The notes under the pieces are model-generated. The model was not told the origin of the DNA. It saw nothing but the letters and a program-made list of their open reading frames with translations, and did no database searches. Shown here in pieces: positions 21,879 to 31,611 of a stretch of DNA of 64,000 nt (position 1 is its first letter; each line of letters opens with the position of its first letter). This stretch comes from Cyclobacterium sp. 1_MG-2023. GTDB taxonomy: Bacteria > Bacteroidota > Bacteroidia > Cytophagales > Cyclobacteriaceae. Both the position numbers and the translations under genes were made by a program. Location: assembly GCF_030546805.1 (NCBI RefSeq), contig NZ_JAUOPC010000012.1:178267-242266 (forward strand), read 5' to 3'.

Positions 21879-23639
21879 ATGAAGAAGTTTTTGAAGATTA
21901 CATTGGCGTTACTTTTTTCACTATTTGTAATAGCTTACTTTTATATTCTATTCCCACTTTGGGGATATCCTTTCAATGCGCAAAGGCATGGTCAATTGCC
22001 TTTAACTCCTGCTTGGGCCTTGGAATGCTGGTTGTGGGAAGACGATGTAAATACTGCGGCTTATGTTGATGAACTATTAGAAGGTTACAAAGAACACGAC
22101 ATTCCCGTTAGGACCATTCTTATTGACAGTCCCTGGGCCTACCGGTACAATGATTTTGATGTGGACACCACACTTTATCCGGATTATAAAAACTGGTTTT
22201 TTAAGCTTCAAGACGAAGGGTATCGTGTAGTGTTGTGGATGACAACTATGGTCAATAGTTATAACAACGACCTTCAACTGAAAGAAGATCCTACCTGGTT
22301 TGAAGAAGCAAAATCCAAAGGATACCTTGTCTCTGATGGGATAGAGAACAAATGGTGGAAAGGAAGAGGCGGGTTTATTGATTACACCAATCCTGAGGCC
22401 ATGAAATGGTGGCGTGGCATGCAGCAGGAGGTATTTGAATTGGGAATAGATGGCTGGAAGCTGGATGGTACCGCCACTTTATTTTGGAAAAACATTGCAG
22501 GCATTCCTTTCTTCTACAAAAAAACTGCTTCAGGTCTTATGACCACGCGAACCTATATGGACCATTATTACCGAGATGAATACCGGCATGGTCTAAGGCA
22601 GAACCCGGAATTTGTCACTTTGTCAAGATCCATGGACCGTAGTTTTCATCCGGAAGGCTTTGCTCCCTTTGATGCTTCACCGGTAAACTGGGTAGGTGAT
22701 CAAAAGCACGAATGGGTGACCAGTGAAATGCTGGAAGAAGCCAAAGAAGACAAGGTAGACATTGCACTGGAAGGTATTCAGGGTTTTGAATCCGCGATTA
22801 CAAGCATCCTAAAAAGTGCTGATATGGGCTACAATATAATAGGATCTGATATTGCGGGATTTTCGGGAAACAAAATCCCAGCGAGATTATACATTAGGTG
22901 GGCGCAATTTTCCGCATTCAATGGCTTGTTTTTAAACGGCGGACATGGGGAACGAAGGCTTTGGAAACGCAATGAGGAAGAATTAAATATCATTCGAGAA
23001 TACTCTTGGTTGCACACCGAGTTGGTTCCCTACATGTATCATTATGTGGTTACAGCCCATAAAGGTGGAAGGGTACTCATGCAACCCCTAGAAGGGAAAT
23101 ATCATTATATGTTTGGGGAAAGTCTTTTGGTTGCACCCATTTATCAGGACAGATTGGTAAATGAAGTAAAGCTCCCGAAAGGGAAGTGGCGCTATTGGTT
23201 TGATGACACAAAACTAATCGATGGGCCCACCACTTTTGAACAGGAATTTCCATTGGAAGAATACCCGGTTTTTATCAAAGAAGGAGCCATCGTACCAATG
23301 AACATCAAGCGTGCTTACACAGGGATAGGAAAACCTGAGGATAAAGGTTATTTAACTTTCCTAATTTATCCTGATCTGGAAGAATCCAATTTTGAGGTGT
23401 TTAGGGAAAAGGATAAAAGCACGGTCTTGACTTATAAAAACTCAGCAAAAAACTTACAGGTTGAAATTTCCGGAAAACAAATTCCACATATCCTCCATAT
23501 CTCCTCCCAAGACAAACCTTCAAGTATAACTTTGGATGGAAAACTACTTTTAGAAGAAGTTGATTATAATCCGAAAACAAAAAAGTTACAAATTAAAACC
23601 TCAACTTACAGCAAAGGCCAATACCTTATCCAATATTAA
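21879..23639 (+). CDS. Glycoside hydrolase family 31 protein
   Basis: 586 residues with an N-terminal hydrophobic anchor/signal (residues 5-28). The (beta/alpha)8 barrel of GH31 is evident. GWKLDG carries the likely nucleophile Asp196, WVGDQ the likely acid/base Asp274 and IIGSDIAGFSG the following conserved strand. The C-terminal beta domains follow, including the LLVAPIY motif typical of GH31. GH31 enzymes are mostly alpha-glucosidases, alpha-xylosidases and sulfoquinovosidases; I cannot choose between them. The N-terminal domain is shorter than in many family members. It is 133 bp from the PHP gene and 49 bp before the esterase, consistent with an operon acting on one glycoside outside the cytoplasm. 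Confidence 0.88.
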   Translation: MKKFLKITLALLFSLFVIAYFYILFPLWGYPFNAQRHGQLPLTPAWALECWLWEDDVNTAAYVDELLEGYKEHDIPVRTILIDSPWAYRYNDFDVDTTLYPDYKNWFFKLQDEGYRVVLWMTTMVNSYNNDLQLKEDPTWFEEAKSKGYLVSDGIENKWWKGRGGFIDYTNPEAMKWWRGMQQEVFELGIDGWKLDGTATLFWKNIAGIPFFYKKTASGLMTTRTYMDHYYRDEYRHGLRQNPEFVTLSRSMDRSFHPEGFAPFDASPVNWVGDQKHEWVTSEMLEEAKEDKVDIALEGIQGFESAITSILKSADMGYNIIGSDIAGFSGNKIPARLYIRWAQFSAFNGLFLNGGHGERRLWKRNEEELNIIREYSWLHTELVPYMYHYVVTAHKGGRVLMQPLEGKYHYMFGESLLVAPIYQDRLVNEVKLPKGKWRYWFDDTKLIDGPTTFEQEFPLEEYPVFIKEGAIVPMNIKRAYTGIGKPEDKGYLTFLIYPDLEESNFEVFREKDKSTVLTYKNSAKNLQVEISGKQIPHILHISSQDKPSSITLDGKLLLEEVDYNPKTKKLQIKTSTYSKGQYLIQY

Positions 23640-23688
23640 CCCAAATCCTATGGACAAACATTGCATAATTAAGATCAAACATCGCATT

Positions 23689-24654
23689 ATGAAAAATACA
23701 CTCCTTGTACTATTTACCTTATTCTGTTTATTGGGATGCAAAACTGCTGCTACAGACCCGGACCGCCCACTCAAAGCACCCAAGGGATACATGAATGAAA
23801 CGCTCCTCAAAATGGCTTATGGTCTGGGAATGTTGGACCTAATCGACTCAAAGCCCCCTATTCCGGATGATTTAGAGGCGATAAAAGATGTAACTTATAA
23901 AACCATTGGAGATGTTGACTTACAATTGGATATCTACAAACAGAAAGGCTTGAAAGCTCCTGCCCCTACGATGGTATTTATCCATGGTGGAGCTTGGAAA
24001 AAAGGTAAAAGACAGGATTATTTGCCCTATATGATCGATTACGCCCAAAAAGGTTATGTTACGGTAACCCTCTCCTACAGGCTCTCAGGTGTCGCGAAAT
24101 TTCCGGCAGCTGCCCAGGATGTCAACTGTGGAATCAAATGGGTCAAACAACATGCAGCTGATTATGGCATTGACCCGGATCGCATGGTGTTGATCGGAGG
24201 CTCTGCGGGTGGACACCTTTCGCTATTGCTCGGTTATGGAGGGGATGAAGCACTATTCAACCAAGATTGTAAGGAGCTTGGCACAGATAGTAAGGTAAAG
24301 GCGATTGTAGATTTTTATGGCCCTGTGGACATCACTACTCCCTATGCCATTACCACAGAGCAGGTACTTAGTTTTATGGGTGCTACTTATGAAGAAATCC
24401 CTGAGATGTACAAACTTGCCTCACCAAGTACCTTTATCAGCCCCGATGATCCTCCAACTTTAATCTTCCAGGGAACCATCGACTCCTTGGTCCCTGTCAG
24501 CCAATCCGACTCCCTCTCCAGCTGGTTAAATCAGGCCGGTGTTGAACATGATTACCACCGACTCAAAGGCTGGCCACATACCATGGATGCTGCCAAAAAA
24601 GTGAATGAATATGCTCAATTTTATATTGATGCTTTTCTGGAGAAACACCTTTAA
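23689..24654 (+). CDS. Alpha/beta hydrolase (esterase/carboxylesterase) lipoprotein
   Basis: 321 residues from the ATG at 23689, which opens a lipoprotein signal with lipobox LLGC (Cys17); a longer in-frame extension to 23560 is rejected because it overlaps the GH31 gene and hides the signal. HGGAW at 99-103 is the oxyanion-hole motif of the hormone-sensitive-lipase/BD-FAE group. The nucleophile is Ser172 in GGSAGG. Asp265 (TIDSLVP) and His297 (GWPHTMD) complete the triad. It is likely to remove acyl groups from a sugar substrate alongside the upstream GH31 enzyme (inference). Confidence 0.87.
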   Translation: MKNTLLVLFTLFCLLGCKTAATDPDRPLKAPKGYMNETLLKMAYGLGMLDLIDSKPPIPDDLEAIKDVTYKTIGDVDLQLDIYKQKGLKAPAPTMVFIHGGAWKKGKRQDYLPYMIDYAQKGYVTVTLSYRLSGVAKFPAAAQDVNCGIKWVKQHAADYGIDPDRMVLIGGSAGGHLSLLLGYGGDEALFNQDCKELGTDSKVKAIVDFYGPVDITTPYAITTEQVLSFMGATYEEIPEMYKLASPSTFISPDDPPTLIFQGTIDSLVPVSQSDSLSSWLNQAGVEHDYHRLKGWPHTMDAAKKVNEYAQFYIDAFLEKHL

Positions 24655-24715
24655 TTCACAATCTTTCCTAACATTACGTTTAAGATTGCTTCGCTTTGGC
24701 TCGCAACGATAGGTA

Positions 24716-26824
24716 TTACCGCTTAAAATAAGGGTAATTGGCAGGTCCTTGCTTCCCCTCCGTAGTCATCGTAGATGTAATATCAAAACTTGATCTTTGC
24801 CAATAATAAAACTGTCCTGTTTCTGTACCGACCACAAGATCCGGCACACCATCTTTATTGAAATCAGACACCACAGGGCCATCGGTATGCCCCATCAAGG
24901 TTTTGGACAACACCCTACCCATGTATTCCAAAACCAATTTACCATCCTTCATGCCTTTATTCTTCATCCAGTCTACTGCCGGCTTGGAGGATACGATCAA
25001 ATCTTCAAGGCCATCACCATCCCAGTCATGGAAGGTTATTTTTAACCGCCCACTGCTCGACCCTGTACGCTGATTGAGCAAAATGGGTTGACCATCAGGA
25101 AAGACAAAATTCCGCTGCGGATGCGTCAATACTAGTTTATCATTAACCTTTTTACGGGGATACACTGCCAAATAACCTTCATGGTCCAGCATCACCAAAT
25201 CATTTAACCCATCTTCATTAAAATCCATAATCAATGGAGATGTTCTCCAAGGAGCCAATAATTCATTGTCTGCTTGCGCTATGCCCGGCCCCCAGGCTGG
25301 CCGAAGTGGTTCGCCTTCCCATTCCACGTACAATGGCTGTGGGGCTGCCAGTTTAGGGGCTTTCTTGCTACCAGTATTTTTAAAAAACACAATATTTCCA
25401 TTGTGTTCATTGGCCAGAATATCCGGCAAATCATCTTCATCCCAATAACCCACATCAATGGTGCTATAGCCCCAAAAAGGTCGCTCAGTATTGGGAAGTG
25501 CTTCATCTTGGATCAATCTAATCGGTTCTCCATCAACTTCAAGTAATTTGGGAGCATCCCAGACAGGATCTTTTCCACCCAAATTTTTAATAAAGCCTAT
25601 ATTTCCAACTGCATTTCCACTAATAATATCATCCAATCCATCATCATCCCAATCGAAAATCCTAGGAGCTACCAAAGCCCCAAAATCAACGTATTTTGCT
25701 TCCTGTTGGATAAACACGGGAGCGGCAAATTGTGGCAATCCATCAACCATTTCACCGGTGTTCCTTAGGTAGGAGATTTTCCCGTCTTCATCTCCGGCTA
25801 AAATGTCCATAAAACCATCTCTGTTCCAATCAATTGCAGTCTGGTGCATGGTGGCCCTGGACTCGTATTGTATGGGCAGACCATCCATTTTCAAAGCCCT
25901 ACCTTGGCCGAACTCATATTCTGTAGCAGAACCGGTATTTTCGAAGTAAATGATAAAATCATCGTTCCAGTCGATGTCAAAATTTTCATGATTTTTACCA
26001 ATACTCAAAAAATCATAGTCTCCATCATTGTCAAAATCTGCAAACATGGGTTTCATCGATAAGCCTTCAGATAAAGGAGATTCATCTGATTTCAAAAGTC
26101 TTTGGGGATTTTCATACACAGGATCCTCATTGGTACCGCTGTTTTTCAGTAACAACACATGGTTTTTTCCATCTGTTACAAAATCTAGCTTTTCTGCCGC
26201 TTTGCCCAACTTCCCTCGATAAGTTCTGGGTTTGTCCCGTGTGGCTACCGCCATCAAATCATACACACCATCCCCATCAAAATCGATAATTTTCCATTCT
26301 GTTTTGCAGTTGTGCAGGTAATCATAGCCTTCGTCAGGTAAATGCACTTCATTTTCATCCCAAAAGACATTTTGAGGCACATTTTTATAAATCAAAAGCT
26401 TTTCTCTAACCCGATCAGGGGTAAGCACGTGCACTCCTTCCCCCACATAGGAGGTTTGAAATCTTGAACCATCGTCTCCAAGTCTCCTTCGCTCAAAGGA
26501 AACTTTCATCCTTCTTCTAAATACAGGCATTTCTGTATTGCCTGTAATATTCTCAAAGTAGAAAATTCCGGATTCCGTATAGCTTCCGGATTCTGAAATC
26601 AACAAATCCAGATCTCCATCCCCATCAAAGTCCATGGGCATGGGTACGGCTTTAAAACCAGCATCCAGGTCTACCAGCAGGCCGGGATTATTGTAGGCAA
26701 GCTTGTGGAGCATATCGTCCCTATAGGTACTTGATTCTATTGCCTGCTGATCTGCTTCACAGGAAAATAGGAAAAGGCTACCTATTGCTAAAATAGGCAG
26801 CCAGGTTTTAATGGGTTCAATCAT
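24716..26824 (-). CDS. FG-GAP/VCBS repeat lipoprotein
   Basis: 702 residues, lipobox LFSC (Cys22). At least nine calcium-loop-type repeats of the form D-x-D-x-D-G-x-x-D-h-h are spread along the protein (DFDGDGDLDLL, DFDNDGDYDFL, DWNRDGFMDIL, DWDDDGLDDII, DFNEDGLNDLV, DWDGDGLEDLI, DFNKDGVPDLV and others), as in integrin-alpha-like beta-propellers. It is probably a surface-exposed, calcium-stabilised binding or lyase-like propeller. It converges with the esterase gene (61 bp between stops) and sits 19 bp downstream of the DUF5009 gene on minus, so the two are probably co-transcribed. Confidence 0.85.
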   Translation of the reverse strand: MIEPIKTWLPILAIGSLFLFSCEADQQAIESSTYRDDMLHKLAYNNPGLLVDLDAGFKAVPMPMDFDGDGDLDLLISESGSYTESGIFYFENITGNTEMPVFRRRMKVSFERRRLGDDGSRFQTSYVGEGVHVLTPDRVREKLLIYKNVPQNVFWDENEVHLPDEGYDYLHNCKTEWKIIDFDGDGVYDLMAVATRDKPRTYRGKLGKAAEKLDFVTDGKNHVLLLKNSGTNEDPVYENPQRLLKSDESPLSEGLSMKPMFADFDNDGDYDFLSIGKNHENFDIDWNDDFIIYFENTGSATEYEFGQGRALKMDGLPIQYESRATMHQTAIDWNRDGFMDILAGDEDGKISYLRNTGEMVDGLPQFAAPVFIQQEAKYVDFGALVAPRIFDWDDDGLDDIISGNAVGNIGFIKNLGGKDPVWDAPKLLEVDGEPIRLIQDEALPNTERPFWGYSTIDVGYWDEDDLPDILANEHNGNIVFFKNTGSKKAPKLAAPQPLYVEWEGEPLRPAWGPGIAQADNELLAPWRTSPLIMDFNEDGLNDLVMLDHEGYLAVYPRKKVNDKLVLTHPQRNFVFPDGQPILLNQRTGSSSGRLKITFHDWDGDGLEDLIVSSKPAVDWMKNKGMKDGKLVLEYMGRVLSKTLMGHTDGPVVSDFNKDGVPDLVVGTETGQFYYWQRSSFDITSTMTTEGKQGPANYPYFKR

Positions 26825-26843
26825 TATTGTAAAATGTTTATTG

Positions 26844-27947
26844 CTATATTTTAATATAAGTATTGTTTTTATACATGTACCAAAGGATCAGGTAGAGCAA
26901 ACCAAAACCACCAAGGGTAGTCAAAGCCCCATAATAGGCACCTGTATATTGTTCTAGTCCGAACATTAGGAAATCTGCAATATCAGGGAAGCTTATCACA
27001 TGGGAAAGTACATAAGCAGTAATCGCGTTCATTCCAATCACCTTGAACATAAAGGCCCATTTATACTTGCCTTTGACATCTATGATCCAGTAAAAAATGG
27101 CTAATAAAATAAAACATACCCCTGAGGAGGCCAAGACAAATGAACTGGTCCATATTTTTTTGACGATCGGATGCCAGATACCCCAAATCATGCCTAAGGC
27201 AAGCCCTGCTATTCCGACCAACAAAAGATAAAGAGCTACTTTTTTTCGTGGCAAGTTGGATTTTATCAGTTCTCCTGCAAATAAACCGGAAAGCGTTGTG
27301 GCAATAAAGCCAAAACCTGTCAATACCCAAGTATATTGATAGCCATCGTCAAACCGCCCCAATACTAGATGGTCAAAATACAAAGCATAATTTTTATCAG
27401 GAAGAATCACACTTTGACCAGCTCCCGGAACATTGGGAACTGTGAGTATCAAGGCATAAATGATCAAACAGGCAGCAAACATAATATAGCGCCCTTTCCT
27501 GCTCAAATAAATAAAAGCCAGACAAGAAAAGAAATAGCCTACAGCAATCGCTTGAAGGGTATTGCTAAAGATTTTAAAGGTATTGATATCCAAAGCCAAT
27601 AAATTCCCTTGCACAATCCAACCCAGAAAAAACAGGATCAAAACCCGCTTGAAGAGCTTTTTATAAATTTGGGCTTTGCCCGTATTTTCCTGCATTCTTT
27701 TGGACAAAGAAAAAGGGATAACGGCCCCCACCATAAATAAGAATAGTGGCATGATAATATCATAAAAGGTGGATCCAAACCAATCGGGATGACTGAATTG
27801 ATTGGCCAAAAAACCTGTAAAAGGGGTTTGCCCTCCTTTGTGTAGCAAGGCAAAGAAACGGTCAGCAAAAATAATAAACAACATATCAAATCCCCTAAGA
27901 GCATCTATGGAGAGGATTCTGTTTGGCTTAATGGCTTGTTCAATCAT
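26844..27947 (-). CDS. DUF5009 / heparan-alpha-glucosaminide N-acetyltransferase-like membrane protein
   Basis: 367 residues, polytopic with about ten hydrophobic segments. The start RILSIDALRGFDML is the hallmark of the HGSNAT-like / DUF5009 acyltransferase family (related to acyltransferase family 3), and FYDIIMPLFLFMVGAVIPFS is the second conserved block. The family moves acyl groups across the membrane onto sugars; the acceptor here is unknown. It lies in a sugar-processing neighbourhood (sialidase-like and FG-GAP genes on the same strand, GH31 opposite). Confidence 0.85.
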   Translation of the reverse strand: MIEQAIKPNRILSIDALRGFDMLFIIFADRFFALLHKGGQTPFTGFLANQFSHPDWFGSTFYDIIMPLFLFMVGAVIPFSLSKRMQENTGKAQIYKKLFKRVLILFFLGWIVQGNLLALDINTFKIFSNTLQAIAVGYFFSCLAFIYLSRKGRYIMFAACLIIYALILTVPNVPGAGQSVILPDKNYALYFDHLVLGRFDDGYQYTWVLTGFGFIATTLSGLFAGELIKSNLPRKKVALYLLLVGIAGLALGMIWGIWHPIVKKIWTSSFVLASSGVCFILLAIFYWIIDVKGKYKWAFMFKVIGMNAITAYVLSHVISFPDIADFLMFGLEQYTGAYYGALTTLGGFGLLYLILWYMYKNNTYIKI

Positions 27948-28128
27948 AAAAACTTGGCTTTGGTGGTTAATGGTATCAATAAATCGTTTTCATTCATTTA
28001 AAGTGTCCAAACACTTTAGGTAAATACCCTTACCCTCCGTGTTTGGTCTATGTGAAATTCAGGAACTAAAACCTAAATAAGTAATTAATTATCTATCAGC
28101 AATACAATCGTAGCATCCGAGAAAAAGG

Positions 28129-29364
28129 CTATTTCCCAAAAAGTTTGTTCCGCTTTTTCCATTTAATCTTGGCTACATAAACACTGCCGTCACTACCGTA
28201 TTGCTCTACTCCTTCCGGCTGCATCCATTCGGAAACAGTCACCCATGTTTCTTTGGGACTAATCTCAGTAACACCAAAATTACCCAGCCTGGCTCCTCTT
28301 TCCGGCACCAATATCACTTCAGTATCACGTATTACTGCCAGCTTTTCCGTATCTACTTGGGCCATAAATAAGGGTGCCCGATGCCTAAACACATGGTCAT
28401 TGTCCGCTCCTTTTCTGGTATAAACCAAATACAAAGCGTCGGAATGCCTGACCCAATGCTGTTGGGTATTGTAATTACCTAAAAGAGAACCATCGTCGAA
28501 AGTCCATGGTTTGATCTCATCGTAATGTAAACCATCCGCACTGGTTGTGATATAACCTTGCAGGTCATTTCTAATGGTAAGAAAATATTTACCCCCAAAT
28601 TCCATCAAAGAAGGTTCGTGCAAACCTCTTGTATCATTGTCCACCTTTAAGGAATTGCCTTTTTTCAAAAATCGCAACTCCTTACCGTCAAAACTGCAAT
28701 GACAGACCACCACTCTTGAATTTTTTCCCGGAGGTTTATAGTAAATAGGCAATAAGATAGAACCATCAGGTAAATCCAATCGCTGCACACAGCCGGCGCC
28801 TGCACTGAAAAACGTTTCACCTTCCGGCATTTCGAGCTTTTTCCAAGACAACCAGTCTTCTGCTTGTGGATCATATACTGAGTAGGCGGTATGCCTGGGG
28901 CGGGGATTGGCCACTTTCCATTCCGGGGTGTACACGATGGTATGCCCTATTCCCAGCAATACACCGGTTTTACTGTGCCACTTGGGCCAAAAATCCGCTG
29001 CTGCCACAGGCCGTTCCTGCCCATTTATATCTTCAATTCTAGGTGCCAAAGGTTCCGATTTCCGGGGTTTGGTCCAGGTTTTTCCGCCATCTTTGCTTAG
29101 GATTTGGTACATGCCTTTAAAGACATCGCTCCCCTCCAGATCCAGGGTACTCATGGTCATGACTATTTCCTTTGACCCATCCACTGTGCCCGCTCTGGGA
29201 TGTACCCAGCATTGTTTGCCATCAAACAACTTGGCTACTACATCGAGACTATGGCTAAATTTAGGAGCAAATGGGGCTTTGGAAAAAGAAAAACCTACCT
29301 GTGGTAGACCTATTGCTAAAACGGACACACTGCTTTTTAAAAGAAATCCTCTTCGGGTAGCCAT
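28129..29364 (-). CDS. Sialidase-family (BNR-like beta-propeller) exported protein
   Basis: 411 residues with a Tat-like leader (ATRRGFLLKSS). The body is a six-bladed sialidase-type propeller: several Asp-box-like strands (for example SKDGGKTWTKPR and TSADGLHYDEI), an early Arg-containing strand and FGGKYFLTIRNDLQG. Members near GH and esterase genes are often annotated exo-alpha-sialidase, but many act on other glycans. The complete sialidase Arg triad cannot be confirmed by eye. It is last upstream on the minus strand of this convergent carbohydrate cluster, about 180 bp from DUF5009. Confidence 0.7.
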   Translation of the reverse strand: MATRRGFLLKSSVSVLAIGLPQVGFSFSKAPFAPKFSHSLDVVAKLFDGKQCWVHPRAGTVDGSKEIVMTMSTLDLEGSDVFKGMYQILSKDGGKTWTKPRKSEPLAPRIEDINGQERPVAAADFWPKWHSKTGVLLGIGHTIVYTPEWKVANPRPRHTAYSVYDPQAEDWLSWKKLEMPEGETFFSAGAGCVQRLDLPDGSILLPIYYKPPGKNSRVVVCHCSFDGKELRFLKKGNSLKVDNDTRGLHEPSLMEFGGKYFLTIRNDLQGYITTSADGLHYDEIKPWTFDDGSLLGNYNTQQHWVRHSDALYLVYTRKGADNDHVFRHRAPLFMAQVDTEKLAVIRDTEVILVPERGARLGNFGVTEISPKETWVTVSEWMQPEGVEQYGSDGSVYVAKIKWKKRNKLFGK

Positions 29365-29647
29365 GTTAAAGATTTTTGGGAAATGGAGAATAATGAACCA
29401 ATATTAAGGAAACATACGGAAAAACACCCTTACAAACCACCGTTTTTTCACAAATTAACAATACTATTATCTGATTGGTAATTACCAAACTCCTTTTAAT
29501 GGTGCTTCTAAAGTAAAACCGACTGTATGAAGATAATCATAAAGCAGATTTTCACCGTATGATTTTCAGATGGCCGGTATATTTCTGTAAATTCAGGCCT
29601 TGGCAAGGAGTCTATCTTTAGCAACAAACCTCAGGTTACCGAAAACA

Positions 29648-30241
29648 ATGAAACACACCACGTTTAAAACTTTCTTGACTTCAAACCTTATGATTGAAGA
29701 AAAGGAAATAATATCAATCCTTGAAAATTGTAAGGTAAAACAGGTGAAAAAAGATGAATTTTTACTGAGAAAGAACGAACATTGCAGCCATACTTTTTTC
29801 GTAGAAAAAGGACTTTTAAGACAATATTCTATTGACAATAAAGGCAAAGAGCATGTCTTGTCCTTTGCACCTGAAAACTGGTTTGTAACCGATCGTGAAA
29901 GCAGTTATTTTAACCAGCCTTCTGTTTATTTCATCCAAGCATTGGAGGACAGTCAAGTGGTGTTTTTAGACGAAAGCTTTATTCAAATGCTTTCAAATAA
30001 GGTCCCAAATTTCACGGATTTCAACAATCGACTGCTACACAATCATATCCGCCATTTGCAAAACAGAATCAATCATTTGTTGAGTACCAATGCAGAAGAC
30101 AGGTATTTACAGTTTGTTAAAATGTACCCGGATATACTTTTGAGGGTTCCTCAAACAATGGTGGCCTCTTATCTAGGCATTACACCGGAAAGCCTAAGCC
30201 GGGTCCGAAAAGAACTGGCGAAAAAAAATTTCAAGGGATAG
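29648..30241 (+). CDS. Crp/Fnr-family transcriptional regulator
   Basis: 197 residues from the ATG at 29648; a TTG 48 bp upstream is in frame but less likely. The N-terminal cyclic-nucleotide-binding-type beta-barrel runs to about residue 115. The C-terminal winged helix has RVPQTMVASYLGITPESLSR, where the recognition helix keeps the S-x-SR pattern of Crp-like proteins in Bacteroidota. No Fnr-type Cys cluster. The next gene, 69 bp downstream on the same strand, is a pirin. Crp-pirin pairs are common in this phylum and suggest pirin is the target. Confidence 0.85.
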   Translation: MKHTTFKTFLTSNLMIEEKEIISILENCKVKQVKKDEFLLRKNEHCSHTFFVEKGLLRQYSIDNKGKEHVLSFAPENWFVTDRESSYFNQPSVYFIQALEDSQVVFLDESFIQMLSNKVPNFTDFNNRLLHNHIRHLQNRINHLLSTNAEDRYLQFVKMYPDILLRVPQTMVASYLGITPESLSRVRKELAKKNFKG

Positions 30242-30310
30242 CTTCTTATCATAGATCAATGCACAGAGGTTCTCTACTTGGTAAATTTGTAGTATTAAAC
30301 AATAAGAGCT

Positions 30311-31189
30311 ATGAAAACAAGAACAGTAGAATTGATAGCAAGTCCCAAAGAGCCTCACTTTGTAGGTGATGGTTTTCGTGTGCATAATTTTATCCCCAGT
30401 GGTTACAGGCTAGATATGCAAAGGGTAAACCCTTTTATTTTGTTGGATTATAATTCACCTTATAAATTCCCTCCTTCAAGTCAACCAAAAGGGGTGGGCG
30501 TACACCCACACAGAGGATTTGAAACCGTCACTATTGCTTACAAAGGCAAAGTTGAACACCACGACAGCAGTGGTGGTGGCGGAGTGATCGGCGAAGGCGA
30601 TGTGCAATGGATGACTGCAGCAAGTGGTGTATTGCACAAAGAATACCATGAAAGAGAATGGAGCAAGTCCGGTGGAGAATTTCAGATGGTACAACTATGG
30701 GTTAACCTGCCCGCAAAGTACAAAATGAGTCCCCCTAAGTACCAGGCCATAAAAAATAAGACAATCCCCCGCCATGTGTTGGAAGACAATGCAGGGCAGA
30801 TTGAAGTGATAGCAGGTGCCTACAAAGATGTCAAAGGCGTTGCCTCCACTTTTACCCCCTTGCATATGATGAATGCAAAACTAAACAAGGGTGGAAAAGC
30901 AGATTTTGAATTTCCCGCTCATTACAATACGGTATTGCTTGTATTGGAAGGGAGTATTGTGATCAACGGAAGCGAAAAAATGCCAACCAATCATTTGGCA
31001 TTGATGGCAAATGATGGAGAAAACTTCACAATCGAAGCCGGCGAAGATGCTGTGGTATTGGTTCTCAGTGGAGCACCAATTGATGAACCCATTGCTGCGC
31101 ATGGTCCTTTTGTTATGAACAGCAAGGAGGAGTTAATGGAAGCCTTCAATGATTTCAACAATGGTAAATTTGGCTATTTAGAAGATTAA
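30311..31189 (+). CDS. Pirin family protein
   Basis: 292 residues, a bicupin. Metal ligands of the N-terminal cupin are present: HPHRGFETVT (His65, His67) and GVLHKEYHE (His109, Glu111). The C-terminal pirin domain has the P-x-HMMNAKLNKGG region and ends with a short helix. Pirins bind iron; some are quercetin 2,3-dioxygenases and others redox-linked regulators. The substrate cannot be set from sequence. Cytoplasmic, no signal peptide. Likely controlled by the Crp-type regulator immediately upstream. Confidence 0.93.
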   Translation: MKTRTVELIASPKEPHFVGDGFRVHNFIPSGYRLDMQRVNPFILLDYNSPYKFPPSSQPKGVGVHPHRGFETVTIAYKGKVEHHDSSGGGGVIGEGDVQWMTAASGVLHKEYHEREWSKSGGEFQMVQLWVNLPAKYKMSPPKYQAIKNKTIPRHVLEDNAGQIEVIAGAYKDVKGVASTFTPLHMMNAKLNKGGKADFEFPAHYNTVLLVLEGSIVINGSEKMPTNHLALMANDGENFTIEAGEDAVVLVLSGAPIDEPIAAHGPFVMNSKEELMEAFNDFNNGKFGYLED

Positions 31190-31231
31190 TAGTCTATGAA
31201 AAAACAAATCCGGAAGTGTGGGGTTACCGCT

Positions 31232-31355
31232 TCCTGAGCGGAGCCGAAGGTGTAGGTGTTTCCGATACGCCACCCTATGGCTTCGACTCCGCTCAGCCAC
31301 CGGGTATTGAGTTCACTCAGCCGTTAGGTATCGGCTCCGCTCAGCCGCCGGGTTT
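31232..31355 (-). repeat. Dispersed copy of the 48-bp repeat family
   Basis: 31279-31355 carries, in reverse orientation relative to the array at the window end, about one and a half units: a CTCCGCTCAGCC core, the intervening GTATTGAGTTCACTCAGCCG half-unit, then a second core. An isolated degenerate core (TCCTGAGCGGAGCC) in the opposite orientation lies at 31232-31245. The sequence is visibly GC-richer than its surroundings. Confidence 0.8.
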
Positions 31356-31560
31356 GATGTGAAGCAGCTTGATCTAAATATATGCTTAGAGGTGATTGAT
31401 TAAGTACCGCTTTTGATGTATGACCCGTCCTGAAAAAAGTTTACAGTTTTAAAATTTATTGTTTGTTAGTACTACCCCAAATTTACATGCGATCTACCTG
31501 CTAGTTTCATCAGCCCAATGAATTTCAGAAAATCAGCTATAAATACCTTTTTCTGCAATT

Positions 31561-31595
31561 CCCCCTTGGCAAGGGGGCGCAGGGGGATTTTTAAG
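31561..31595. repeat. GC-rich hairpin repeat
   Basis: CCCCCTTG faces CAAGGGGG (31561-31577) and is followed by AGGGGGATTTTT. A related CCCCCTTG block occurs at about 32113. Such blocks recur between genes in this window and look like REP-type elements. Confidence 0.5.
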
Positions 31596-31611
31596 GCACA
31601 TTATCTCAAGT

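Noticed and set aside
31279..31370. Short ORF starting at ATG 31278 reading through the repeat
   Set aside because: Sixteen codons ending in TAG inside a dispersed repeat; the same frame appears wherever the repeat occurs, so it is a by-product of the repeat.
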